Shown here piece by piece: positions 35,563-46,756 of a DNA stretch of 64,000 bases. The DNA is from Euonymus europaeus. Lineage: Eukaryota; Streptophyta; Magnoliopsida; Celastrales; Celastraceae. Location of the stretch: the NCBI GenBank assembly GCA_963580455.1, contig OY756969.1:14418760-14482759 (forward strand), in the 5' to 3' direction. Position 1 is the first letter of the stretch, and every line of letters begins with the position of its first letter. A program made the position numbers and the translations under genes. A model generated the notes under the pieces. The model saw only the letters and a program-made list of their open reading frames with translations. It ran no database searches and was not told the DNA's origin.

Positions 35563-36573
35563 TTTCGGCATGTCATGGCATTAATGCATTAGAATTGCAT
35601 GGGGGACCGGGTATGGACTCGGGCTCCTTAGGATTCTTGAAAGCTACTTGGAGGGATGACGAGGTGATGAGAGTTACCACCGAGTCAAGTGAACTCCAAG
35701 TAGGATAACGCACTAGAGTATGGTTCATGAGGCACCTTGCCTGGAGTGGTGCGGGCGTGATAGGATCACGCAACCGGGTAATCCAAGAGCGTTTGATGCT
35801 GGGGAGCTTGCTCCTGTTCAATAGTCATGGTTAGCGACCATGATATTGATGAGTTGGTTTGGTGAGCTTGCTCACGTTCGATATTACATGGAACGAGCCA
35901 TGGTATCAATGAGGTTTGCTCATTGAGGGGATTGCCCGGGTTTATGTTCTATGTGATTGTTGAGTATACGTGCATGTGGTAGGTTTCATATTGTTGCATA
36001 GCCTATTGTTTCAGATTCGGCCTTATACTCATGTTACTCATACCCTACTGAGCTTCTTGCTCACCCTCTACTTTCATTCCTTCCCACAGGTGATACTGGT
36101 ACAGGTACAGGTACTAGTGGAGCGGATCAGTGAGAGCGGGGTGTGACATGGATGGCCCTGGGTAGGATGTGGGTGCTGGAGAAATACTCTAAGCACATAT
36201 TTTATATATGATGCATTGATATTTATCCATAATATTCTTATAACCATTTGGCACCAGAGGGTGTATGCATGATGTATGCTGAGTATTGATTATGGTTATA
36301 TGATATTATGAATTTGATGATGTGTTTATACTATCAGTTTGTGCATGCTGGTAGTGGATGGCCTGAGGCCCTAGGATCAGGATTGCATGTGATTGAGGCC
36401 TGAGGCCTGGCTAGGTTGCTAGTGTGATGGATTGTATACATATTGCTGCGCGTTTCTGAAGCAGGCGGGGACTCTCCGATATATGGGGAGATGCCGCCGG
36501 ATGATCAGACTAGCGGCCTAGGACAGTGCCGGAGGGCACCCGGGGCGTGCCCGGACCGGGGCGTCACAATCCA

Positions 36574-37667
36574 CCTCCGCATTCTCTTTGTTGTATCATG
36601 TACGAATAGTACTCCCGTCTTGTGACATGAGATCTTTTAATTTTAGGAACACCTGGAGCAGCGTGGTAAGCAATGTTTAGTCTATATCTGTCTTCCCCGT
36701 ATGGAAACAGTAATGGGTATTGCATAGCCATAAATGATGGATGCAAATCATCTATCCGTTTTAAACCTTTACTTTGATGTTCAACTATGATATCCCGACC
36801 TCGATCAGTGATACCAATATCACCAACTATCAAACCTGCCATCTCTTGAGCAGATGGTGAGTTGTATTGCAAACCATCAGTATAACGTTTTGCAGTCAAT
36901 GTTAAAGAGATAGATAGAGTCTTATCTTTTTGAAAACAATCACGAGCCATACGGAATACTTTCGCTAGCTCATTTGATTGATCAAACATTTGAATCAACT
37001 GCAAAATCAAATTTTGATCAACACGATCATCCATACTAGACTTTGAAACTGCTGTAATTCTGTTATCCACCTCATTCTCAGTATCATAGATATATAGCTG
37101 TGCGAATTGAGGCTTTTGTCCTTCTGTTGGTAGCAACGATCCTATAAGATGATGATTTTGGCCATTCAACTTGAATACATATGGTCCTTGACCTTTATTA
37201 ATCTCTTTGTCAACTTTTCCACCTATAGAAGTGAATGCAAACATGGAGTTATATAATCGAATGTTTGCACGAAAAAGTTTGCCGATGCTACAACCACCAT
37301 AGTCAAAAAGCTGTTTTAACAAATCTGGTGGTTCGCACAGTTTTGGGAGCTTTACTCGACCTTGTCTACAGCAAAGAGAATGGATTGGCTGTCGTGACCC
37401 AAGATACTTAACACGTTCTTCAAACCAGAATATTGCTCCACAATGGCTACAAGCATATGTGGGCATTCCAAAGTTAAGTGCGGCATGATTAACACTTGTA
37501 ATATCTTTACCAAGACAAAGTGGTTGCTGCTGTGCAATGCATCTTCTCTTGGTTTTCGGCTGGGAACAAATCTGATTAGTACATGCTCTGGCACGCTCTG
37601 CCATCAACTGTTTACGCAGCATTCGATTTGTTTTACTTGATTCGCTTTTTTCCACGCTGATGCACAA
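36574..37667 (-). pseudogene. Helitron Rep protein, N-terminal part
   Basis: A minus-strand frame from 37667 carries the Helitron-like N-terminal domain: a zinc-finger-like CSHCGAIFW with later CC, the PPDLLKQLF and LFRANIRLYNSMFAF blocks, then DIIVEHQSKGLKRI, the LHPSFMAMQYPLLFPYG motif and REYYSYMIQQR. These are standard in plant Helitron Rep/helicase proteins. The frame is cut by the LTR insertion at 36569 and continues at 34315. The start is taken as the first ATG of the open frame (MCISVEKSESS); a later ATG (MLRKQLMAERA) is equally possible. This part has no internal stop. Confidence 0.9.
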
Positions 37668-37683
37668 TGATGAAGTAATTATT

Positions 37684-37851
37684 ATGGGGCATGATAAATA
37701 TTGTGTAGTAATAGAAATTAGTTTGACATGCTTAGAAATCGAAATAACAAAGGGAAATCAATTTGCGATGGGGCATGATAAATATTGTGTAGTAATAGAA
37801 ATTAGTTTGACATGCTTAGAAATCGAAATAACAAAGGGAAATCAATTTGCG
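37684..37851. repeat. 84-bp perfect tandem duplication
   Basis: Two identical 84-bp copies start atggggcatgataaat at 37684 and 37768, immediately 5' of the Helitron Rep frame. 84 is a multiple of three, so a plus-strand frame reads through both (MGHDKYCVVIEIS twice), but no gene is evident on that strand. Confidence 0.92.
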
Positions 37852-37887
37852 AAGGTGTTGAAAAACAAGTTCTTCAAAATGAAATGA

Positions 37888-40334
37888 AAAAGTGCAAATA
37901 AAAAAAATATCATGCCCCAAATATGAAAAAAAAATCCAAAATAGAGCAAGAGAATGAAAAAAGAAACAGTCAAACCAATGAAGCCAACCAAATGCTCAGA
38001 AAGCAATCCATATAGAAAAAGAATAGAACAACATGGCACCAACCTCATCTCTTGGGGAAATTGGCAGAAGAAGAGGACTGAAAACACACCGGAGAAGAAA
38101 ACGAATTGAAGGTGTGAGAAAAAATTGAATAGGTCCTCCGGCTCCCAATTATATAAAATCCACAATCGAGAAACTTCGCATTTTCACAGCGCCACTAATA
38201 TCGAAAACCCCAAATGACAGAATAGAATTCTCATGGAATTGCAAATCCCAGAATTCTCATCCAAAGCCTTCCAAACAAAATGCTCAGCTAACCATTACTG
38301 GAGAATAGATCATGGGAACCTCTGAAGAATTAAAATTAATCGAAAAGGCATGAATTAAAAACAAAAATGGAAAAGAAAAATAATTAATGTTTACAAAAAA
38401 TGAGAGAAGGGGGATGAGAAAAAGAACAACCTAAAAATCGGGAAATAACTTTGAGTTAAAAGGAAAGGGATTATAATGTTAAATTAAATGGTAGAGGGAG
38501 TAAATAACTAACCGATCTACGGAAGAACAAATATTCAAAAACCAACCCAATCCGACTAAAATTCTCTGTGCAATCTGCCATAGTTAAACACAATAAAGTA
38601 TTAATCAAAGGTAGGAAACCATTGCACGCTCGGTTGTAGCTGCAAAAGAACTTGTAAGAGCTTGAAACCCATGAACGGCTAAATTGGAGAAGATAGGTAC
38701 TAACCCAATTTCCAAACGAAAGATAACCGAACAGATTGACGCATATAAGTCGTTGTTGTCATTAATCGACAGCATAGGGAAGGAACAGAGACGACCTGCA
38801 AATTTTTTTGAGTTATTCATGGAATTAATGATTGTTATTAAAAATATGGAAGAAAATCAATTATTACCCAGGACACCGTCTGTATCTTCTGTATTGAATC
38901 AGTTGAGGCTGAGCTTATAATAATAGAACGGACATGCTAATATGATGATTCAAGGTTTTGATCAAAGATGAGAAGAATTTGTCTTTCCTGAGGTTGTTTA
39001 AGATAGGAATCTTCTTTTCCCCATTCGTGTGGTTTAATAGGATATTTTAATTCTCGTTGACTCTTGTCAATGGAGCTATTTTCTTCAAGAATGTAGACAT
39101 GGAAAGTAATACGTGGCACTGTGGATTCATAGCTGGTTTTTTTTATACTGCTCCTAATAACTGTTTGAATCAAACTGGTTTCTGATTTGTAGGTCCAGTT
39201 TCAACCACACCCAACGCACAAAGCATTATTAGTCTGTGTTAGTTTTTTTTCATTTTTGTTTTGTGAAAATTATTAGGTTGAATTGTGACAGTTTATTTTA
39301 AAATCATCTCAAATATTATCTGCAATTTTGCGTAGAATTTTAGCATTATAAAAATTCAAAGTGTGAGAGTTCATATGCCTAAAAAACATGTTTTTTCAAT
39401 GTTTTAGTTTTGTTGATTTTTTTATGTTTAGGTTGGTCATATAGAAGCTTGAATGAAGGCAAAAAAGTTAGATAACAATTGTACTTGAATAAATGTAAGA
39501 GGTGGTGAATACGTATAGTGTATAATATAAAACGATCGTCGGTGTATCCTTTTTCAAGACGCAAAATTCTTGTTTGTCGTGTGTCATGTGGCATCATCAC
39601 TTTCCTGTTTAAAGATCCCTTTAAAGGTATGATTTATCGCTCGTATTATCGATTATGTTATTCTGCCTCTTTATTTTGTTTGATTCTGATTATGTAATGT
39701 TCATGAATTTCTTTTAAAAAAATTTAATTTGTTATATCTTGGTTGATCTTCATTGTTATCGCGTGGAGATTTCTTTTATCCATGTGGAATTTCTAATTGA
39801 TTTTTTTGAAAGAAAATATTTTCTCCTCACAATTGAACTTCCATCCGTACACCATTATAACAAAGTTTAGGTCAGATGTATCTTTAGCCCATTTGTTAAA
39901 GTATGAGGACTTGAATATGCGTAAAAAAGTTGGAGGGGCTCAGTAAGAGGTTGATTTTTGACATTTCTCCCAAAATATAATTAGAGGGTATAAATGTCAC
40001 CACTTTCAAAGAAATCCCGAATTTTTTTATCTTACGAAAGAAAATACAATTGCTAAAATAATCTTTACAATGCAATTCGCAGCAACTCGTGTCTTTCAAA
40101 CTATTACATATTTTAATTTCTGGCCTTATTTTTCTTTAATATTAAATTACATTGTCAACGCAAGAAAAATCGACATTTTGATGTTTCTCAACGCAGAGAA
40201 TTTGGAAATCAGATTCACAGACGCCACATGAGACCACCAATTCCTTCCCCTCACTTGCAAAAACCACGACGAAATCCATTGATTTTTGAATTTGTGACTT
40301 TCTATTTCTCAGGTTCTGAATCTTGTCCAGAGAA
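37888..40334. other. Helitron upstream region, no clear gene
   Basis: A purine-rich plus strand (about 37860-38480) would be the leader/promoter side of the Rep gene. A plus frame at 38684-38920 lacks recognisable motifs. About 40200-40334, with a ttctcag acceptor near 40312, is probably 5' UTR carried along with the squalene synthase exon that follows. Confidence 0.4.
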
Positions 40335-40529
40335 GTGGGGAGTTTAGGGACGATGTTAAAGCGTCCAGACGATGTGTGTCCTCTATTGAAGCTGAAGATG
40401 GCGGCGAAGCAAGCGGAGAAGCAGATCCCACAGCAGCCTCACTGGGGCTTCTGCTACGCTATGCTTCTTAAAGTCTTTAGGAGCTTCGCTCTTGTCATTC
40501 GAGAGCTCAGTCCCCAGCTTCGTGACCCT
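40335..40529 (+). pseudogene. SQS: Captured first exon of squalene synthase
   Basis: The plus strand reads [13 protein letters not shown], then [41 protein letters not shown] and LRDP, followed directly by a splice donor (CCT/GTAAGT). This is exon 1 of plant squalene synthase (farnesyl-diphosphate farnesyltransferase), which makes squalene from two farnesyl diphosphates at the ER in sterol and triterpene synthesis. The normal initiator Met is GTG here (40335), and the catalytic DxxED regions, encoded by later exons, are absent. It points opposite to the Helitron genes. It is a captured exon with its own 5' UTR, not a gene. Confidence 0.92.
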
Positions 40530-41439
40530 GTAAGTTTTATGTAGTAAATCTTCTGTACTTGGACTGTATATCTTTTGTTGTTGAGCCCAAAACTTTTTGA
40601 TATTGCTTCAATCTACAGTTTGAGCCACGACCCATAACATTGTTTCTATCCTATTTTTTTCGTTAGAAATTTCTAGTATTTGTAGGATTGTTCTGGATTC
40701 TTTAATTATATATAGCGGTCGACGATGTCACCTTGTTCTCTAATGGGTTTTTCATCTTTGAGCTCTGATTTTGATGGGTTGTTTCCTGGTTGAATTTTTT
40801 TCTGGGAGATTTGCTTTTCTTGGCTTTTTATTATTGTCGTCTAACATTGTTCATGCATGGACAACATCTGCATTTTTGTAGGTTAATCTGGTTGATCTAG
40901 CTGTCATTTCAATTGATTTTATTTCCAGATATTTGTATATTAATTTTGTTGTGTCAACTATTTATATTTAACTCAGTTAATCTCTATTTATTTATGTGTT
41001 TTGTCCTGTATGAGTGGATTTGTTGTAAGTTTGTGTTGTTTTCTCTGTCTACAATCGCCATTACTTGGTTTATCCATATATCAATTCTGCCTTTGGTCAG
41101 GTTAGAAAATATGCATGAACCTGCCGTTTCCTTTATTTTATATTTTCACAGCTTTGGTATTATTTTACCTCTGTTGAGTTCTTCTATTTAACATCGGCTT
41201 TGTATCTCTCATTTTCATTCCTATTTTGGACCTTTCTTATACAGCTCATAAATTAGTAGAGATAATGTAATTAGGGAGGGTTCGTTTGCTTGAAATACTC
41301 AACTGCTCTTCCAAGAGTTTCTTGACTCAGGTTTTTATTTGTTTATTTTCTTTCATACATTAGATGCTCATACTTATAAAATGTTTGTTTTTCTTATTTT
41401 TTTTCTCATGTATTTTTTGTCTTTTCGTTTTACTTGTGT

Positions 41440-42179
41440 GTTTATAGCATGGATTCTCTAGGGAGGTTTTCAATCTATATTTTAAAAGGAGGCTGTTTGG
41501 TCAACAATGATGGTTACTACGCTGGTGGTCAAGTGCTTAGGGTACAGGATGTTAATATCTGTTCTTGGAACACAAATGTGTTTGTTAGCTACCTGGAAAA
41601 TCGCATTGGTGTTTCCATTAATGTTGTGACTGAAATTCCTTAGCACATCCTCTATCTTTCCCAATGGTTTGCTCTTAATCAATGGAGCTGATGATTTCTT
41701 GAAAATGGCTATTAGTGGTTATATTGAAGGCTATGTTAAATTAGTTGTTGTTTATCTTATAATCAATATTGATAGCTCTTCATCTGAAGAAGATCCGAGC
41801 GAGGAAACATATAGCTCTTTGTCCATTGCTGATTTAAGTGGTATTGAAGCTGTTGATGAATCTAATGATGATATTATGGATGACACCTCATTGTTATCGT
41901 CTGACCATGACATCAGCAATGATTCTAGCTTTCGTCCCCCACTTAAAGAGGAAATTAAGGTTTTGTGTTTTTTTTCATAAAATTTGTTCATTTAGTTTAT
42001 GCATATTATGATTTGCTTTATCTTTATTATATATTTTTTTATGTCAGTTGTTGGAAAATTGTATTCATAGAAGTTCTGCAAGGATTGCTGGTATGAATGT
42101 GAAGAGGAATGATGATGGACCATCTAGCTCAACTTCTACGTCAAAGAATTTTGTTATCGGCCAACGTCCTTTTATTTAA
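41440..42179 (+). pseudogene. MULE-type N-terminal protein fragment
   Basis: The plus strand reads FSIYILKGGCLVNN, GYYAGGQVLRVQDVN, a stop (TAG at 41641), then LINGADDFLKMAISGYIEGY and an acidic Ser/Glu/Asp run (SSSSEEDPSEETYSS, DLSGIEAVDESNDD). A GGxxVNN..Y.GG start followed by a one-line hydrophobic block and an acidic spacer is the layout of the PB1-like N-terminus of plant MuDR/MULE transposases. A last exon-like piece after TCAG at 42047 (RIAGMNVKRNDDGPSS, ending IGQRPFI and stop) could be its displaced C-terminus. The transposase core is absent. Family call is by layout only. Confidence 0.45.
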
Positions 42180-43522
42180 AACAGTGTAGTTGTTGGTTAC
42201 TCTAGAAGTTATCAGATTTTGTGTGTTATGGCTAATGGACTTTTGTTTATCAAGGTTGTTAATAGTTCTATGAAACTGTAAGTCTTAAGGGTTATAGGTA
42301 TTCTAAGACTTTTTTGAACTTCTAGTTTGTTACCTGAAGTATTGTATATAAAAGTTGTTTTTACTTCTATGAAAGTGTAAGTCTTAGGTGGTATAACTAT
42401 TCTACGACTGTTTTGTACATGTTACTTGGTTGTATATAAAGCTTTTCATTTGAAATTTATAATATGTTTGTTTCATAAAATTAAATTTGAGTTGAGCAAA
42501 TAATAAAACAGTGGAATCCAAGTAGGTCATTGTTCATCATCAGGTAGCAGCAGAACTTGTCATAACTTGCTTATTTGTGATTATCAATTTACATTATGTT
42601 GTCAATCTTGGATAATTAGTGTTACTTAGACCAAAATTATCTTGGGTCAAGGACTTAATATTGCTATCGCTATTGTTATTGCTATCAAGCCGACTGACAA
42701 ATTATTGACATACAGAAAGATTGACAAAACTCTGGTTAAGTCTAATTTGTGGGAAGTATTTTTATGGTGTAAAAACTCAATTTAATGACGGGGCAGATGC
42801 ATGATGTCATAATTGATTGTGATACAATTGATCTTAAATTATTAATTGCCAAACAATGGAGTATACTGAACAGGGTGAGATATAGTTCGTTCATACGGTT
42901 AATGTAAAACATATATCATCATGATTTTTCACATATTGTAGTCACCACATTGTGGGGAGGGATGGTTGAGTTTTTTTTCTTTGCATTATTTGGATTAGTC
43001 TAGTTTGTGGCTTTTTTTTCTACTCAGCTATGACAAACAACAAATTAAGTAAAGCTTTCATCATTGAACTGCGAAGAAGAAAAGGCAAAAATATGGCGTT
43101 ATATTAGTATTCGTGATTATCTTTTCTTGATCAATCTTATTTACGGTATTAGACGTTGATTTTGTATCTGTCTCACGCACTTTCCGTGCTTGCGAACTCC
43201 AATTTTTGCCTTCACTGATAGTTAAACGCCACTGATTTGGGCCGATCTTTCGTTTGCTTACTGCTATTAATTTCGATAACTTGGGCTGTTTATCACTATG
43301 GTTTTCTTGTCCTATTTTTGTTTACTCCGTTTCATGTTTCTTTTTCTTTTGCGGTGTCTTTTCCTAAAAAACCTTATTAATTTCCTGAAGATTATTTTGA
43401 ATATCTATTTGGATTTTCTGGCTTTAGTTCATTCATTTTTATCCGCTGATATTGAGATCGATAGTTAGTTTGTGTTTTTCAAATGCCTTTGTATCGTTCA
43501 AAACATTCTGCAATGCTGCTGA
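42180..43522. other. AT-rich spacer, no gene seen
   Basis: Contains two diverged copies of a short segment (tatgaaactgtaagtcttaa... at about 42268 and tatgaaagtgtaagtctta... at about 42369), about 100 bp apart. Confidence 0.4.
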
Positions 43523-43628
43523 ATGGAAGCATTTACGGAGGAGAAGGAATCTCTGATTGTTAATATTGGCGATGAAGGTGCTTTTGAAGATGGATTATTA
43601 AATGTGTTGAATTTTTCAGGAAACCGGG

Positions 43629-44021
43629 TTGAAAGACCTCGCACAAATTGGTAAAGAAACTCGTGATATGCTTATAGAAGATTTAGATTGTAATGATATA
43701 CCCAATGATGCTTCAGTTGCACCAGCACCAGGTGCTTCGCCTGATAAACGGACCACATCAGGACAATCATCTGAGATAGTCACTGTTAACACGACACGTA
43801 TTATTAGTACTTACACATCGCGGAAACGCTTTGCGGGTTTACGATCTAGAAATTTTTTGACTCATGCAATGATACAATCAGTTGAAAGGTCTAGAATTTC
43901 CTCACAGAAAGAATCATATAGGTTGCAAAACCTTACGCTGCCATGTAATGATGTCAGTATGCTAGCTGGAGATATATCAGCTAATCTAAGAGAAACAACC
44001 AGAGATTACTGTGGAAGATAA
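43629..44021 (+). CDS. Hypothetical plus-strand frame, about 130 residues
   Basis: The open frame can be entered from a TTTTTCAG acceptor at 43619 and reads ETGLKDLAQIGKETRDMLIE, then ASVAPAPGASPDKRTTSGQS and RKRFAGLRSRNFLTHAMIQS. An ATG at 43523 (MEAFTEEKESLIVNIGDE) could be an upstream exon, but the obvious GAAG/GTGC donor leaves it out of frame. Basic and Ser/Thr-rich, no known motif. It lies on the strand opposite to the Helitron RPA gene. Could be captured host sequence. Confidence 0.3.
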   Translation: MKDLAQIGKETRDMLIEDLDCNDIPNDASVAPAPGASPDKRTTSGQSSEIVTVNTTRIISTYTSRKRFAGLRSRNFLTHAMIQSVERSRISSQKESYRLQNLTLPCNDVSMLAGDISANLRETTRDYCGR

Positions 44022-44399
44022 CCATTACAAATTTCTAGAATAGTGAAGTCATGTTTATCAAGGCAGAATAAACACCAAAAGCAATGTATTCATAAATGTT
44101 CTTCTCAAGAAACGGAGCGAGGGAAGGGCAAAATGATATCAGCAGTGGAACCAAATGTTGAACTTGTACAAAATGATATCAGCAGTGCAACAAAACGTAC
44201 CTAGTGCTCCTCGAACAAAAAAAACATACTTATCTACAACATGCGTATGTGATTTTGATATTCGTAACATATCCTTCTCACCTAGGCTATCTACTGCAAA
44301 AACATAGTTATATACAATTCTTGTAGAACGACTTCATAATCAATTTTTAAGGATTTTATCTGTTGCCTTTCCCTTTTGTTTACCTGCCAATTTCTTCTT

Positions 44400-46584
44400 T
44401 GTAATACCCTGACCCGAAAATGCCAAAAGTAATAATAATACTAATAAAAATAATAATAATTAAATTGAAAGTTTGGGTTTTAAAATACCAAGTAATAAGT
44501 GAAATTTTTTGATTAGGGATGAATTACCATTAGAAAGATGAATTTAATAAAAATAAATAAATAAATTACATATATATATATATATTATATATTATATATT
44601 ATATATGTATAAGGCCACTTTCGGTGGCCATGTTTTGGGCCACCGAAAGTGGCCACCTAAAAGGTCAATTGGCCATTTAAAAAAAAAGATTTTTTTTAAG
44701 TCAACAAATGGTGCTCGCCCAGCCAGCACCAATTGTTTCGTTATTTTGGTGAATCAACAGAGGGAAGCGACAGAGTGAAGCCGAGAGAGAAGAGAAAGAA
44801 AGAAGAAAGAAAGAGGAAGAAAGGGGAGAAGAAAATAGTGAGTTTTGGGAAAATTCATTCTTGTAAAATAGCAAGATTGAGGTGCTTAACAAGATTCAAC
44901 AATAATTTGTCAAAGATTTCAAGGTTAAGGTAAGGTTTTCTATAGATTTTCATAGTTAGGTTTTTATGGATTTTGACGATTAGAGCTTAAATCTTGATTA
45001 TTTGAGATAATAAGGTTTAAATAGGTTGATTTATACTTAAATTGTGTATGTATTTGTTAGATTTGAGTTGGTTGGAAGATTTTCAAGCTTGGGAGCTTTG
45101 GGTGGAAAATTCTAGAGAGAGAAAGGTAGGATTCTTTGAAATTATGGTTTAAATTTACAATTGGTATATGTTATTGGAGAGATATAAATTGTGAAATAGG
45201 TTGTGAATTTGCCATATATTAGGTTGGGGGTTCAAACCCTAGAAATTGGAAATTTCCGATTTTCGGTGAAATTACGTGGATTCGAGGTAGGGGATTCTAG
45301 CCCAATCTTTCGATTATTTCTTGTTATCTAAAAATGCGTTTTTAATCTTCATTGTTATTTGTATTTGAATTTTTCTTTATTTGCTTCATAAGGAAAAACG
45401 AACCTAGGGTTATTCTCGAATTTTTCCTAAATATTAGTTTACATTCCCGGTTGATTGCTTGGTCTTATATCAAGCATGTTTGGTTCTTATTCATGCATCA
45501 TGGCTAGTTAAATATATAACTAGGATTTGTTTATCGCTATATTAAATTCATGGCATGACATTGTTGCATTAGAGCCACATGGAAGTGCGAATATGGTTTC
45601 GTGACTTCCGTAGGTTGTGTGAACGTCATATGGGAGGAGGGTTGTGGAACCTCGGCTTGGTTGCAACCGAATGACTCCTATATGGGGCAACATACTGAGA
45701 TTTCGAGGAATCGGTTCAGAGAACCCGAGTCAGTATGGACAAGACTGGTGTCTTGTAATTGGTCATGGTTTCCTTATTGAGTCGTATGGTGGCAGTGTTC
45801 ACCGATATCGATGTGTGCGGATGGATGCCGAGGCGTCGTCCCATTGAGACTTACGGTAGGAAACGAGACCACGGTTTGATGAGTATTTGTGATGGTGATT
45901 CATAGTCTTGGCATGTTGCTGCATTGACTTAATCTTTTTATTCAGCTATTATATTTTGTTATCCTCTTTACCCCACTGAGCCATTGCTCACCCTTTCCTT
46001 TATTTCCTTTCCACACAGGCGAGACTGGTACGGATATCGGCACTGCGGATCTGTAGGAGGTGGGATGACGTGGTGCCACCTGGAGACACTAGGATGGGTT
46101 AGAATAAAGAATTAAATTTCTTTATTATGTTTGATATTTTATGCACAAATTGAGGATTGTGTATGTTGACTACGTTTATGAACACCTTGTCGGTGTGTGG
46201 ATGGTACGGATAGGAGGGTGCCTTGTGATAGGACTCCTGTACCTGGGTGTGAATCTTATTGTTATATTGCATGTTGATACATGTATGATGATTGTGATTT
46301 ATTATGTATTGCGGATGCATGCTGTAGATGGCCTGAGGCCCTGCCTAGGATTGTGAGTGCTTGTGATGTGATGGCCGGAGGCCTTATATATTCAGAATAT
46401 GTGCTGCGCATTTCAGGTGGGCATTCTCCGATATACGGGGAGATGCTGCCGAAATTTCGATAGAAATTTACGGATTTAGTTGGAGAAATTAAGATTAAAT
46501 CTTTTGTGATAATGTGGAGATTTAATATCTTATAGATATTGAATTAGGTTTAAATAGTAGCGCCTCCCGGGTCGGGGCGTTACA
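44400..46584 (+). mobile_element. 5' LTR of the gypsy element
   Basis: 2,185 bp, TG...CA ends. It shares with the solo LTR at 34321 the block ctactgagc..gctcaccct..ccacaggcgagactggtac near its 3' part, so the two are distant relatives. A perfect 17-bp hairpin lies at 44613-44654. Only scattered substitutions and small indels separate it from the 3' LTR, which implies recent insertion. Confidence 0.95.
44613..44654. repeat. Perfect 17-bp hairpin in U3 of the LTR
   Basis: ggccactttcggtggcc, loop atgttttg, then its exact complement. It lies just after a TA-rich tract and is preserved unchanged in the other LTR at 50813-50854. Confidence 0.9.
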
Positions 46585-46585
46585 G

Positions 46586-46602
46586 TTTGGTATCGGAGCC
46601 AG
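46586..46602 (+). promoter_or_regulatory. Primer-binding site (initiator-Met tRNA type)
   Basis: tttggtatcggagccag begins one base after the 5' LTR. TGGTATCxGAGCC is the standard plant site complementary to the 3' end of initiator methionine tRNA, with one difference. Confidence 0.85.
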
Positions 46603-46756
46603 GTTACGGCTCTACGTAGGATCTGGGGTTGGGTCATAGTTGTATGATAGTAGTCTCCAGACCATGTCACGACCTCTGCAGATCCGGTACGTACTCTTTC
46701 CCCTTAAATCCTCGTTATCCATTTTATGTTAAATAGTGTTATCTGTTGTGGCACAG

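Larger units (their letters stand above)
34321..36568 (+). mobile_element. Solo Ty3/gypsy LTR, target duplication ATCCA
   Basis: A 2,248-bp LTR begins tgtgaaaccccgaccc and ends ggcgtcaca. It is flanked by perfect 5-bp duplications atcca (34316-34320 and 36569-36573). It has no internal region, primer-binding site or polypurine tract, so it arose by LTR-LTR recombination. It splits the Helitron Rep gene between residues ECGGG and LLLKGG; removing the LTR and one duplication would restore continuity there. Its 34380-34745 segment is a GC-rich array of gcgcctaggcgc palindromes, and it contains a TA microsatellite (35531-35560). Confidence 0.95.

Noticed and set aside
37660..37887. Plus-strand frame made of two identical 28-residue units
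   Set aside because: It exists only because the 84-bp tandem duplication is a multiple of three; there is no promoter or further coding sequence.
44701..44892. Minus-strand frame of 63 codons in the gypsy LTR, with a plus-strand partner at 44733-44933
   Set aside because: Both repeat identically in the other LTR (50900-51132), lie in a purine-rich stretch, and are a consequence of base composition, not genes.
46099..46463. Frames on both strands near the 3' end of the gypsy LTR
   Set aside because: They overlap each other, occur in both LTRs and have no motif.
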